Assembly (NCBI GenBank): GCA_041397525.1
Contig: JAWKWL010000003.1
Span: forward strand, 372,001-436,000
Direction of reading: 5' to 3'
Length of the DNA: 64,000 bases
Origin: BOKV01 sp041397525
GTDB taxonomy: Bacteria > Pseudomonadota > Alphaproteobacteria > Rhizobiales > Rhizobiaceae
The notes beneath the pieces were generated by a model, which saw only the letters and a list, made by a program, of their open reading frames with translations, was not told the DNA's origin and did no database searches. The position numbers and the translations under genes were made by a program. Of the stretch, positions 18,266-26,520 are shown piece after piece. Position 1 is the stretch's first letter; each line of letters starts with the position of its first letter.

Positions 18266-18297
18266 GGTAACCAGTGCGTTTGCGGCACTGGTTAACC
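18266..18297. terminator. hairpin downstream of the DUF2927 gene
   Basis: GGTAACCAGTGC and GCACTGGTTAACC pair over 12 bp with one bulged A. It lies six bases after the DUF2927 stop (minus strand). It has no U-run, so termination is possible but unproven. Confidence 0.4.
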
Positions 18298-18302
18298 GGA
18301 TG

Positions 18303-19004
18303 CTAACGCTTTGCGTCGTTCAGGAGCTTTGGCAACAATGCCTGCACGCTTTCCTTGGTTGCTCCGTTTTTCAGGCGTGGGTCATAGAGCATGTTGAGGA
18401 TCAGGCGGTCAAAGCGCGTGAACTGGGTATGCCTGGTCCTGTCATTGAACATGGATTCGCGCAGCGAAGGGTGCTCGTTGAGCGGACCAAGCCCCTGCAA
18501 TATTTCCTCTGCCTTGCAGCGGTCGAACAAGGCTTCGCCCTCATCGGCGACAATCACCGCATCCGACCGGCGTATGCCCGAGCGAGAAAACACGGTCCGC
18601 ACCAGGCAGCGACCTGGCGTGCTGGCACTCTGGTTGCGATAGATCCTGTCCTTGACAGTCGATACATAATCCTTGCGATCAACGATGTAGACATTGAAAT
18701 TGGATTGCCCGGGCGAGGAAACCACAGTTGTGGAAAGTCCCTTGATTGACCTGTTCAGCGACAGGATGAACGCCTTCACATCGCCCGCCCGGTTCCGCTT
18801 TGAAAGGTTGTAGATGTAGAAGCGAACCGTGCCGTTGAATTTGCGGATGTAGTTCGACTGGTATCCAAACGGCGAATATTCCGCACCGAATACGGTGAGA
18901 TTGAACCCGTTGATTACTTCGCTATCACTTGCTGCGCGTGCCGGATGGCCGTGCACAAGGGCAAGCATCACAAGGGCCGCTGCCAGTTTGGTTATCTTCA
19001 GCAT
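18303..19004 (-). CDS. DUF2927 exported protein
   Basis: The start at 19004 (MLKITKLAAALVMLALVHG) has GGAAG upstream and begins a Sec signal ending at ARAA|SD. The 233-residue product has the DUF2927 pattern: RWLKPVRFYIYN-like KFNGTVRFYIYNLSKRN, NFNVYIVDRKDY, then PGRCLVRTVFSRSGIRRSDAVIVADEG, the ERCKAEEILQGLGPLNE-type segment and FTRFDRLILNMLYDPRLKNG. The Cys pair in CLVR and RCKAEE may form a disulfide. The role is unknown; a periplasmic, peptidase-like or binding function is a guess. Confidence 0.8.
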   Translation of the reverse strand: MLKITKLAAALVMLALVHGHPARAASDSEVINGFNLTVFGAEYSPFGYQSNYIRKFNGTVRFYIYNLSKRNRAGDVKAFILSLNRSIKGLSTTVVSSPGQSNFNVYIVDRKDYVSTVKDRIYRNQSASTPGRCLVRTVFSRSGIRRSDAVIVADEGEALFDRCKAEEILQGLGPLNEHPSLRESMFNDRTRHTQFTRFDRLILNMLYDPRLKNGATKESVQALLPKLLNDAKR

Positions 19005-19166
19005 CAAGACGCTTCCACGAAAACTGGGACAAGAGGTTTTCCTGCCCGCAGCTTGCAACATACCGGCATTTCTTCAGGTTTGAAAAGGGGACATTGCCAG
19101 TACGCGGCTGTTTGACTGCGGAAGAATCAGTCTATCCTGCAACCCTTGCACACGGGAGATATTTGC

Positions 19167-19811
19167 ATGGCCGAAATACCGGCATCCGGCCTGTTGCAGG
19201 GTGAAGACGGCAAGATGCGCTGTGCGTGGCACGCCAATCTGCCGGATTACCTTGCCTATCACGACACGGAATGGGGCAGGCCGGTGGTGAGCGACACCCG
19301 GTTGTTCGAAAAGATTTGTCTGGAAGGCTTCCAGTCCGGCCTCTCCTGGCTGACCATCCTTCGCAAGCGTGACAATTTCCGCGAGGCATTCCACGGATTC
19401 GACATCGAAAAAGTGGCCGCGATGGGTGAACAGGACGTGGAACGTTTGGTCCTCAATGCCGGCATCATCCGCCATCGTGGCAAGATTGTCTCGACAATCA
19501 ACAATGCAAGGCAGGCAATCCGGCTGGCTCAGGAAAAAGGTTCGCTCGCCGAATATTTCTGGTCCCATGAACCGCAGCTGTCGGGTCGTCCAGATACCGT
19601 GACCTGGGAATGGATCAGGGCCAATCCGGTTTCACCGGTTTCGGTCGTGATCTCGAAGGATTTGAAGAAGCGCGGCTGGAGTTTTGTAGGGCCAACCACG
19701 GTTTACGCCTTCATGCAGGCGATGGGGCTCGTGAACGATCATGTCGAAGGCTGCCACTGCCGCGACGCGGTCGAAGGTGAAAGGTCCAAACTGGTTCGTC
19801 CAGGCCACTGA
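19167..19811 (+). CDS. tag: DNA-3-methyladenine glycosylase I
   Basis: The start at 19167 has GGGAG about nine bases upstream. The 214-residue enzyme removes 3-methyladenine from DNA in base excision repair. It has the TagI zinc ligands in the right spacing (Cys19, His32 in YHDTEWG, and His/Cys in DHVEGCHC at the end). It also has FEKICLEGFQSGLSWLTILRKR, RHRGKIVSTINNAR and SKDLKKRGWSFVGPTTVYAFMQAMG. It stands alone between the convergent EamA pair and the divergent DUF2927 gene. Confidence 0.93.
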   Translation: MAEIPASGLLQGEDGKMRCAWHANLPDYLAYHDTEWGRPVVSDTRLFEKICLEGFQSGLSWLTILRKRDNFREAFHGFDIEKVAAMGEQDVERLVLNAGIIRHRGKIVSTINNARQAIRLAQEKGSLAEYFWSHEPQLSGRPDTVTWEWIRANPVSPVSVVISKDLKKRGWSFVGPTTVYAFMQAMGLVNDHVEGCHCRDAVEGERSKLVRPGH

Positions 19812-19878
19812 TCTTTCCCATCTTGCCGGTCTTGCCGTGACAGTCCGGCCTTGAATGTCTTGTCTTTCTTGCATTGTC

Positions 19879-20757
19879 TTACTGGCGGCGGGCCTTTGCC
19901 AGAATCGCCAGGGCAACGCCCCCCAGAATCAAAACCGATGCTATGACGAAGCGGTGGTTCCAGGGTTCGCCCAGGAAAAGCAATCCGCCAAATCCGGCAA
20001 TCACCGGAACCGTGAGCTGGAGGATTGCCGCTTGTGTCGAACTGATCGATTTCAACACTTCGAACCACAAGGCATAGCCAAGCGCGGATGTCAGCATGCC
20101 TGACGCCAGCGCCAGCATGACACCTTGCAATGTCAGGTGAAGCGTCCCATGATTTTCCCCTCCTGTCGCTTTGGCGATTGCGACCATGCCAACGACAAGA
20201 AGAGCCAAAGGGACGCTGCGAAGAAAATTGCCGGCCGTAGCCCGCAGCGGCTCGCCACTTCCGCGGCCACGCAGTGAATAGGCACCCCAGGATATGCCCG
20301 ACAATATCATGAGGCCTGCGGCAAACGGATCCGGCGCTGCAAGTCCGGGCGAGACCAGCCAGACAAAGGCAGAAAAAGCCACAATGAGACCGGCCCATTC
20401 GGCAGCCCATGGCCTGTCGCCACGAAACAGTGCCCACCCGATCATGCTTGTCTGAACGCTGGCAAAAAGGATCAGCGCGCCAGTGCCTGCGTCCAGGGCA
20501 AGATAGGCGTGGGAAAAACTGAGGGCATAGGCAAAAAGCGCCAGTGCAGAAAGCCAGCTGCCCGCACCCGCCAGTTCCTGAAACCGCAACCCGCCATAGC
20601 GCAAAACCAGCACAGCAAGCATGGCTGCACCCGATATCAGGCGTATCGCAGTATAGCTGTCGGGATCGATTGCTGCCGAGCCCAGCGCGATGCGGCCAAA
20701 CACGGAATTGGCTGCAAAGGCGACCATGGTAACGAGAATGAGCAATGCCAGTCGCAA
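19879..20757 (-). CDS. EamA-family (DMT) transporter
   Basis: This 292-residue protein has ten predicted membrane helices in two EamA repeats (about 1-135 and 150-288). Typical motifs are an N-terminal FAANSVFGRIAL, LSFSHAYLAL and, in the second repeat, TSALGYALWFEVLKSISSTQAAILQLTVPV. It ends with a basic LAKARRQ. It is probably a metabolite exporter of the 10-TMS drug/metabolite family. It forms a tandem with a second EamA gene 25 bases upstream on the same strand; the substrate is unknown. Confidence 0.85.
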   Translation of the reverse strand: MRLALLILVTMVAFAANSVFGRIALGSAAIDPDSYTAIRLISGAAMLAVLVLRYGGLRFQELAGAGSWLSALALFAYALSFSHAYLALDAGTGALILFASVQTSMIGWALFRGDRPWAAEWAGLIVAFSAFVWLVSPGLAAPDPFAAGLMILSGISWGAYSLRGRGSGEPLRATAGNFLRSVPLALLVVGMVAIAKATGGENHGTLHLTLQGVMLALASGMLTSALGYALWFEVLKSISSTQAAILQLTVPVIAGFGGLLFLGEPWNHRFVIASVLILGGVALAILAKARRQ

Positions 20758-20782
20758 GTCGAATAATCCCTGACCCGCTGTT

Positions 20783-21721
20783 TCAGTGAACCTGTGGCGC
20801 CATCCTTTTCATGCGCCTTTGTTCGATGATCTGCCACACAAGATAGGCGATCAGCGATGACAGCACCATTGTGCCCCCGACTATGGTCCGTGTGGAAGGT
20901 ATCTCATTGAGGAAAACCCAGACCCATATCGGTCCAAGTATCGGCTCTGCCGTGCCAATCAGCGCAGCCAGGGCAGACGGAATACGCCGTGCCCCGGAGG
21001 TGAACAGTGCAAGGCCGAGCGCGAGCGTTGCGCCAAACACAAACAGGATCGGCATCTGCCAGGGTTCAACCATCACTCCGCCGACCGTTGCCAGGCTCAT
21101 GAAAATGGAAACGACCCATGCAATGCCGACGCCGGTTGTCACCGCAGGCGTCATTCGGATATGCGAATAGCGCCGCGTGATCACCGTTGCGAGTGCAAAG
21201 GCAAAAGAAATGACCAGCGCCAATCCATCGCCAATGGGAGAGACATGGCCATTGAACGAATCCGACACCATCACCGCCACGCCGAAGATCACCGCCCCGA
21301 TGGCGACCCAGGTCGAAGGCCGCAGCGGCTCGGCGAAAACGATGCGGGATATGAGCGCCGCGATCAGCGGCACACCGGCCTGCATCAGAAGGATATTGGC
21401 GACCGTGGTGAATTGCAGGGCTGCAATGAAGCTTGTTGATGCAACAGCAAAGCAAATCCCGACTGCCATGCCGGCCGGTCCCATGCCGCGAAACAATTCG
21501 ATTGTCCCGCGCCGCCCGTCCCGCAACAGCATGAACGCAAGCAACAACAGCATGGCGCTGCCCGAGCGCCAGAACACCGTGTTCCACGGATTGTCGACAT
21601 CCGCGAGCCGCGACAATATCCCGCCGGTGCTCCAGCTTACCGCCGATGCGAAGACAAGCCATGCGCCCAGACCGTGGCTCTCGCTTCTGATTTCGCTGCC
21701 TGCAGTCGTTGCGTTGCTCAT
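20783..21721 (-). CDS. EamA-family (DMT) transporter
   Basis: This 312-residue protein has ten predicted helices and two EamA repeats. Visible stretches are SWSTGGILSRLA, IAALQFTTVANILLMQAGVPLIAALISRIVFAEPLR in repeat one and ALAALIGTAEPILGPIWVWVFLNEIPS in repeat two. It is only modestly similar to the neighbouring EamA protein, so the pair is not a recent duplication. Both may be co-transcribed from the gap upstream of 21721. The substrate is unknown. Confidence 0.85.
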   Translation of the reverse strand: MSNATTAGSEIRSESHGLGAWLVFASAVSWSTGGILSRLADVDNPWNTVFWRSGSAMLLLLAFMLLRDGRRGTIELFRGMGPAGMAVGICFAVASTSFIAALQFTTVANILLMQAGVPLIAALISRIVFAEPLRPSTWVAIGAVIFGVAVMVSDSFNGHVSPIGDGLALVISFAFALATVITRRYSHIRMTPAVTTGVGIAWVVSIFMSLATVGGVMVEPWQMPILFVFGATLALGLALFTSGARRIPSALAALIGTAEPILGPIWVWVFLNEIPSTRTIVGGTMVLSSLIAYLVWQIIEQRRMKRMAPQVH

Positions 21722-21820
21722 GATGAATGCCTGGAACGGTTGGCCTGAATTGCCAATGCACTATCGCCATTGGGCAATGATACCAACAGACCGGTTTGCG
21801 ACCAGATGATGTCGCTTTGG

Positions 21821-21982
21821 CTATTTCGCGTTTTTGGCGAGCCATTCCTTCATGAAGGCGATTTCCGTCTCCTGCGCCGCGATGACGCCCTCCGCCAGTT
21901 TGCGTAATTCCGGGTAATTCGATATCCCACCGTTGCTGGTTTCAAGTCGGAATTGTGGCAATGGCAAAGCTTGCCGCAAACT
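21821..21982 (-). pseudogene. remnant of a DUF305-type gene (C-terminus only)
   Basis: A 54-codon open frame lies between an in-frame TAA at 21983-21985 and a TAG at 21821. It has no usable start or ribosome-binding site. Its last part reads NYPELRKLAEGVIAAQETEI followed by AFMKEWLAKNAK. This is the characteristic C-terminal helix of DUF305 (ferritin-like, CopM-type) proteins, whose N-terminal His/Met-rich half is missing here. It lies directly upstream of hisS on the other strand and is best read as a deletion remnant. Confidence 0.55.
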
Positions 21983-22053
21983 TTACCATCGGCTAGGAAG
22001 TGCGCGCGCGAATGTGATCGAATTTGCGCTGGCAAAAAGGGAAAATCGCACTC

Positions 22054-23635
22054 ATGTCCGACAAGAAAAAGAAATCGCCGCGTCCGCGCGCCCGCCTGCC
22101 GCGCGGCTTTGTCGACCGCTCGCCTTCGGACATTCGCGCCACCGATGAAATGATTGCGAAAATCCGCGCGGTATACGAGCTTTACGGCTTTGACGCAGTC
22201 GAGACCCCGATGTTCGAATATACCGATGCGCTCGGCAAGTTCCTGCCCGATAGCGACCGCCCGAACGAGGGTGTGTTCTCGTTGCAGGACGATGACGAAC
22301 AGTGGATGAGCCTGCGCTACGATTTGACTGCTGCCGCTGGCGCGCCATGTTGCCGAGAATTTCAACGACATCAATCTGCCTTATCGCACCTGGCGCGCGG
22401 GCTGGGTCTTCCGCAACGAGAAGCCTGGTCCGGGCAGGTTCCGCCAGTTCATGCAGCTTGACGCTGATACGGTTGGTGCGCCGGGCGTTCAGGCGGATGC
22501 CGAAATGTGCATGATGATGGCCGACGCCATGGAAGCGCTCGGCATCAAGCGTGGCGATTACGTGGTTCGCGTCAACAACCGCAAGGTGCTCGACGGGGTG
22601 ATGGAGGCTATTGGCGTGACCGACGAGGGCCAGAAGCTTGCCGTTCTGCGCGCCATCGACAAACTCGACAAATTTGGTGTCGAAGGCGTGCGCCTGCTGC
22701 TTGGCGAAGGCCGCAAGGACGAGAGCGGCGATTTCACCAAGGGCGCGGGGTTGGATGAGGGGCAGATAGATATCGTCCTGAGCATTGTTGGTGCAGAAAT
22801 TCAACACGACAGTTTGGAAAAGTTTGATGCTGGCCCAGGCAGTTATTGGCAATTTGGAGGCCCAAACGCTTTTTCAGTCCGCATACCTGATGGATTTTCC
22901 CAAGCTATTTCCGACGAAACAAATCAAACGTTGCGTGAAAAATTGAATATCGGCTTTGGGGAATTGGCCTTGATACAGAGGCTCTGCAAAAAGTCCGGCT
23001 ACGGCCCTGATCGCATCAGGATCGACCCCTCCGTCGTCCGTGGCCTCGAATATTACACCGGGACCGTTTTCGAATGCGAACTCCTGTTCGAGGTGCCGAA
23101 TGAAAAGGGCGAGATCGTCCGCTTCGGTTCGGTTGCCGGTGGCGGGCGCTATGACGGTCTGGTCAAGCGGTTCACCGGGCAGGATGTTCCAGCGACCGGC
23201 TTTTCCATCGGCGTGTCACGCCTGATGACGGCGCTGAAGAATCTCGGCAAGCTGGATGGCTCGGCAATTGCAGCCCCCGTTCTCGTCACCGTCATGGACC
23301 GCGACACCGAGGCGCTTGGCAAATACCAGCAACTGACCCAGACGCTGCGTCAGGCAGGCATTCGCGCCGAAATGTATCAGGGCAATCCGAAGAATTTCGG
23401 CAACCAGCTGAAATATGCCGACCGTCGCGGCTGCCCGATAGCCATCATCCAGGGGTCGGACGAGCGCGCCAGCGGCAAGCTGCAGATCAAGGACCTGATC
23501 GAGGGCAAGAAGCAGGCAGCAGCCATCGCCTCCAATGAGGAATGGCGCGAAACCCGCCCCGGCCAGTTCGAAATCGCCGAAGCGGACCTCGTCGCCGAAG
23601 TCCGAAAACTGCTGGCAGAACAGGCCCAAGGGTAG
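22054..23635 (+). pseudogene. hisS: histidine-tRNA ligase, frame broken by a one-base insertion
   Basis: HisS charges tRNA-His. The frame starting at 22054 (AAGGGA upstream) reads correctly to SLRYDLTA (residue 93). It then goes out of frame, because the gene carries one extra base near 22333. Removing it restores PLARHVAEN and RTWRAGWVFRNEKPGPGRFRQFMQLDADTVG, and the rest runs to 23635. Motif 2 (FRNEKPGPGRFRQF), motif 3 (GGGRYDGLV) and VVRGLEYYTG are present. The repaired protein has about 526 residues. A second hisS is not in the window. Assembly or sequencing error is likely for an essential gene. The segment 22757-22980 is AT-richer than the rest. Confidence 0.88.
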
Positions 23636-23680
23636 GGTTTGCCTGACCGACAGTGCCCTTGACCAAACTGGAATCGTGAT

Positions 23681-24781
23681 TTGAACTCTCAATCCCTGCT
23701 TTCCCTGTTTGCAGAGCGTGGTTGCGAATTGCCGCAGATCGGGCTGCTGCAACCTGCCGATCCGTTCCTGGATACGGCGGGCGAGGATTTGCGCCGCCGC
23801 ATTTTCATTACAGCCGACCAGACCGGGGCCAATCTATGTCTGCGTCCGGAATTCACCATTCCCGTCTGTCTGCACCATCTCGACAGCGGCAGTAGCGCCG
23901 CCCGTTACGGCTATGCCGGAACAGTGTTTCGCCAGCGACAGGACGAGCCGCACGAGTTTCGCCAGGCTGGCATTGAAGACCTCGGCAATAACAACCGCAT
24001 AGCCGCCGATATTGCTGCCATTACCGATTGCCTTGACGCCATGGCTGAAACAGGCCTTTCCGGCTTTACCCTGGTGCTTGGCGACCAGTCGGTTTTCGAG
24101 GCAATGCTAAGGGGGCTGAACCTGCCGCTTGCCTGGCAAAAGCGCTTGGCGCGCGCCTTTGGCGACACCTCCAGGCTCAAGGCGGATGTTGCAAGACTTG
24201 CCGGCGAGGGGGTTGGCGAGACTTCGAACCTTCCAGCCGAACTCGAAGCTGCTGTGCTGGGCGGCAATGCAAACGAGATAGGGCAATGGGTTGCGGATCG
24301 CATGACAATCTCCGGGATTTCCGTTTCCGCCGGTCGCAGCCCCGATGAGATCGCGCGCCGCGTCCTGCAAAAGGCAGAGCTTTCGGCAGCCCGCCTTGAT
24401 GATGCGCATCGCGCTGCTCTCGAAACCTTCCTTGCGATCGATTGCCCGATGGCTGAGGCGCCGGCCCGATTGCGCGATCTGGCGGGCAGGCATGATCTTG
24501 AGCTTGGGGCCAGCATCTCATCACTGGCAAGCCGGGTGGAGGGGCTCGCCCCGCTCGCAGACAAGGTTGGGGCAATCCGCTACCGCGCCAGCTTTGGCCG
24601 CAGGCTTGATTACTATACCGGCCTGGTTTTCGAGGTTCTGGCTCCGAACGCTGCAAAGCCGCTTGCCGGCGGTGGGCGCTATGACCGGCTGCTCAGCCTG
24701 CTCGGTTCACCGCGGGAGGTTCCCGCGGTCGGTTTTTCAATCTGGCTCGACCGTGTCGCAAACGCATTGGCGAGGGCATGA
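23681..24781 (+). CDS. hisZ: ATP phosphoribosyltransferase regulatory subunit
   Basis: The 366-residue class II synthetase-like protein lacks the anticodon domain and supports the short HisG. It has LRPEFTIPVCLHHL, GYAGTVFRQRQ, EFRQAGIEDLG and near the end RRLDYYTGLVFEVL and GGGRYDRLLSLLG. The start is TTG at 23681 with GGAA upstream; no ATG or GTG lies in frame nearby. It follows hisS by 45 bases and overlaps hisG by four, so hisS-hisZ-hisG form one unit. Confidence 0.9.
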   Translation: MNSQSLLSLFAERGCELPQIGLLQPADPFLDTAGEDLRRRIFITADQTGANLCLRPEFTIPVCLHHLDSGSSAARYGYAGTVFRQRQDEPHEFRQAGIEDLGNNNRIAADIAAITDCLDAMAETGLSGFTLVLGDQSVFEAMLRGLNLPLAWQKRLARAFGDTSRLKADVARLAGEGVGETSNLPAELEAAVLGGNANEIGQWVADRMTISGISVSAGRSPDEIARRVLQKAELSAARLDDAHRAALETFLAIDCPMAEAPARLRDLAGRHDLELGASISSLASRVEGLAPLADKVGAIRYRASFGRRLDYYTGLVFEVLAPNAAKPLAGGGRYDRLLSLLGSPREVPAVGFSIWLDRVANALARA

Positions 24782-25482
24782 TGGGGATTACCGTTGCCAT
24801 CCCGTCCAAAGGCCGTCTCAAGGAACGCTCGCTTGAAATCTTCGCAGAGGCGGGCCTTCCGGTTACACTTCCCGAGGACACACGCAGCTATTTCGGCTCG
24901 CTTCCAGCCTTGCCCGGCGTCGAGATCGCCTTTCTTTCGGCATCCGAAATTGCACGTGAACTGATTACCGGCAATGTCCATCTTGGCATTACCGGCGAGG
25001 ATCTCGCGCGCGAGGCCATAGCTGATGCAGACGCGGTGCTGGAGTTTCCGCTGCCATTGCAGTTTGGCCATGCCGACGTTGTCGTCGCGATACCCGATGC
25101 CTGGATTGATGTCGACACCATGGCCGATCTCGACGATGTCGCAGCCGAGTTCCGTCAGCGCCATGGCCGTCGCCTGCGCATCGCCACCAAATATTGGCAA
25201 CTGACGCAGAACTTCTTCGCTGGTCACGGCATCGCAGTTTATCGCATTGTCGAAAGCCTCGGTGCCACCGAGGGCGCGCCCGCTGCAGGCACGGCTGATG
25301 TGATCGTGGACATTACCTCGTCGGGTTCGACACTGCGCGCCAACAATCTCAAGGTTCCTGGCGATGGCGTGATCCTGCGTTCGCAGGCCAACCTGATCCG
25401 CTCGAAAACCGCCCGGGTTGATGATGCGGGCAAGGCGGCAATTGCCACCATTATCGGGCGGATATCAGCATCGCTGAAATGA
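24778..25482 (+). CDS. hisG: ATP phosphoribosyltransferase, short form
   Basis: The 234-residue enzyme starts histidine biosynthesis from PRPP and ATP. It is the short (HisGs) type that needs HisZ, as it lacks the C-terminal regulatory domain. Visible motifs are IPSKGRLKE, LGITGEDLARE and DVIVDITSSGSTLRANNL (PRPP loop). ATG at 24778 overlaps the hisZ stop; a second ATG follows at once. A 12-bp hairpin follows the stop. Confidence 0.93.
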   Translation: MMGITVAIPSKGRLKERSLEIFAEAGLPVTLPEDTRSYFGSLPALPGVEIAFLSASEIARELITGNVHLGITGEDLAREAIADADAVLEFPLPLQFGHADVVVAIPDAWIDVDTMADLDDVAAEFRQRHGRRLRIATKYWQLTQNFFAGHGIAVYRIVESLGATEGAPAAGTADVIVDITSSGSTLRANNLKVPGDGVILRSQANLIRSKTARVDDAGKAAIATIIGRISASLK

Positions 25483-25484
25483 AA

Positions 25485-25516
25485 CGCCGCCCCCGATTGT
25501 CTGATCGGGAGCGGCG
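25485..25516. terminator. hairpin terminator between hisG and doxX
   Basis: CGCCGCCCCCGA and TCGGGAGCGGCG pair over 12 bp with one mismatch and an 8-base loop. It separates the convergent hisG and doxX genes. No long U-run follows on either strand. Confidence 0.6.
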
Positions 25517-25541
25517 CAATTTGCTTCATCAAAGCGAAGCG

Positions 25542-25925
25542 TCAGCTGCGACGGCCGTCCACCGAGAGGCTGCCAGCACCTGACACGGCCAGCGCAAGGA
25601 AGCCGCCCGCCATCGCGAGGTTCTTCAGGAACATGATGAACTGCGTCTGGTCTGCCGGCTGGAAGTGGAACACAAAGGCCGTGAAGATGCAGAAAGCCGC
25701 CAGAAGGTAGGCGGTGTTGCGGGTCTGGAAACCGACCAGGATCGCAATGCCCGCCACCAGTTCGAAGATTGCCGCAAGCCAGGCAAGCAGTGTCGCGGCT
25801 GGAAGCCCGACCGAGGCAATGTAGCCGGCTGTGCCTTCAATGCCGCCGAATTTCATCGCACCGGCAAGAATGAAGATGATGGCGAGCAGGATGCGCGCCG
25901 CAAGCAGAATGTGATTGTTGGACAT
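25542..25925 (-). CDS. DoxX-family membrane protein
   Basis: The start at 25925 (MSNNHILLAARILLAIIFILAGAMKFGG) has AGGGGAAA upstream; the longer frame to 25961 is less likely. The 127-residue protein has four membrane helices and the DoxX pattern (FILAGAMKFGGIEGTAGYIASVGLP, LAWLAAIFELVAGIAILVGF, FIMFLKNLAMAGGFLALAV). DoxX relatives are linked to redox and sulfur metabolism, but no reaction is established here. A perfect 17-bp palindrome stands about 87 bp upstream of the start. Confidence 0.85.
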   Translation of the reverse strand: MSNNHILLAARILLAIIFILAGAMKFGGIEGTAGYIASVGLPAATLLAWLAAIFELVAGIAILVGFQTRNTAYLLAAFCIFTAFVFHFQPADQTQFIMFLKNLAMAGGFLALAVSGAGSLSVDGRRS

Positions 25926-26011
25926 GGTATTTCCCCTTGGTGTCCCGTTGCACTGGAACACTCATATAGGGATTGCCCGGTCTGTTGCAGCCCGTCGGCT
26001 CCCGACAGATT

Positions 26012-26028
26012 GTTCACGATTCGTGAAC
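26012..26028. promoter_or_regulatory. perfect palindrome upstream of doxX, probable operator
   Basis: GTTCACGA-T-TCGTGAAC is a perfect 8-bp inverted repeat around one base, 87 bp upstream of the doxX start. The symmetry suits a dimeric repressor. No regulator gene is adjacent, so the controlling protein is unknown. Confidence 0.55.
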
Positions 26029-26043
26029 CTGCAAGACCAACGC

Positions 26044-26078
26044 CCAAACAAAAAGGGCGGCCCGAAGACCGCCCTTTC
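26044..26078 (-). terminator. terminator, left copy of a 34-bp direct repeat bounding the island
   Basis: AAAGGGCGG (26052-26060) pairs with CCGCCCTTT (26069-26077) and on the minus strand runs into TTTTTGTTTGG. The first 24 bases and the last 10 equal the groEL terminator at 28809-28842; the only difference is one extra A. It lies 17 bases beyond the stop of a broken minus-strand frame. Confidence 0.75.
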
Positions 26079-26095
26079 AATCGACATTTGCCACT

Positions 26096-26248
26096 TTATG
26101 TAACGAGGCCGATTGCCTGTTGTATAAGACCCAGCGCGGTTGGGTATGCCTGCAAGACAGCGCAAATATCATGTCCCAACTCCCTGAAGCGATTTTTTCG
26201 GGTGCTGTTGGCACTTTCAAAGGCGGGTGTAAAAAACCACCTCTCCAA
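26096..26248 (-). pseudogene. truncated unidentified gene, C-terminal about 50 codons
   Basis: On the minus strand an open frame of 50 codons follows two in-frame TAG codons. Its product includes ERWFFTPAF, KNRFRELGHDICAVLQ and ends AYPTALGLIQQAIGLVT before TAA at 26096. It ends 17 bases before a canonical terminator, as a real gene would, but it has no start. I do not recognise the family. I read it as the 3' end of a gene whose 5' part was lost when the neighbouring island arrived. Chance coding is possible. Confidence 0.3.
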
Positions 26249-26319
26249 CTAGTGCTACAAGGGATTTCATGTTGTGCTCCCAACGATGGGTGAAATGCGT
26301 GAAATCTTATATTAGATGG

Positions 26320-26345
26320 GTTGGCCTGCCTTCGAGCAGGCCAAC
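26320..26345. terminator. hairpin after the small-peptide operon
   Basis: GTTGGCCTGC and GCAGGCCAAC form a perfect 10-bp stem with loop CTTCGA. It lies 16 bases after the stop of the last small-peptide gene on the minus strand. A smaller AACTTT/AAAGTT hairpin precedes it. The U-run is weak. Confidence 0.6.
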
Positions 26346-26361
26346 TTTAGAAAGTTGAGCT

Positions 26362-26499
26362 TTATGAGAGCTGACAAGTCACCGTGATCGAACCAGAACC
26401 ATCCGAGTTTGCAGTGCCGCTCACCGAGCAGCCTGCATGTGCGGCTGTGCCGGTACATGCTATAAGAACAAAGGCGCAGAGAAGTTTTTTGATATTCAT
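26362..26499 (-). CDS. small exported peptide, 45 residues, two cysteines
   Basis: ATG at 26499 has AAGGAAC six bases upstream. The product starts MNIKKLLCAFVLIACTGTAA and has a signal ending AHA|G. The 23-residue mature part begins GCSVSGTANSDGSGS and ends TVTCQLS, with one Cys near each end, which could close a disulfide loop. LIAC could instead be a lipobox. I do not recognise a family. It is the third gene of a minus-strand run of three small exported peptides; the upstream neighbour ends 21 bases away and shares the AGAAAGGAA ribosome-binding context. The gene was found by reading the sequence, being too short for standard calling. Confidence 0.6.
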   Translation of the reverse strand: MNIKKLLCAFVLIACTGTAAHAGCSVSGTANSDGSGSITVTCQLS

Positions 26500-26520
26500 T
26501 GTGATGTTCCTTTCTAAAGA

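Noticed and set aside
18291..18306. TTAACCGGATGCTAAC as a CtrA box
   Set aside because: One half-site departs from TTAA and it lies at the 3' end of a gene, so it is more likely part of the hairpin.
26217..26270. A 17-codon minus-strand frame beginning MKSLVALVG with GGGAG upstream
   Set aside because: Too short and without a signal-peptide cleavage site or mature part; probably chance, although the ribosome-binding site is good.
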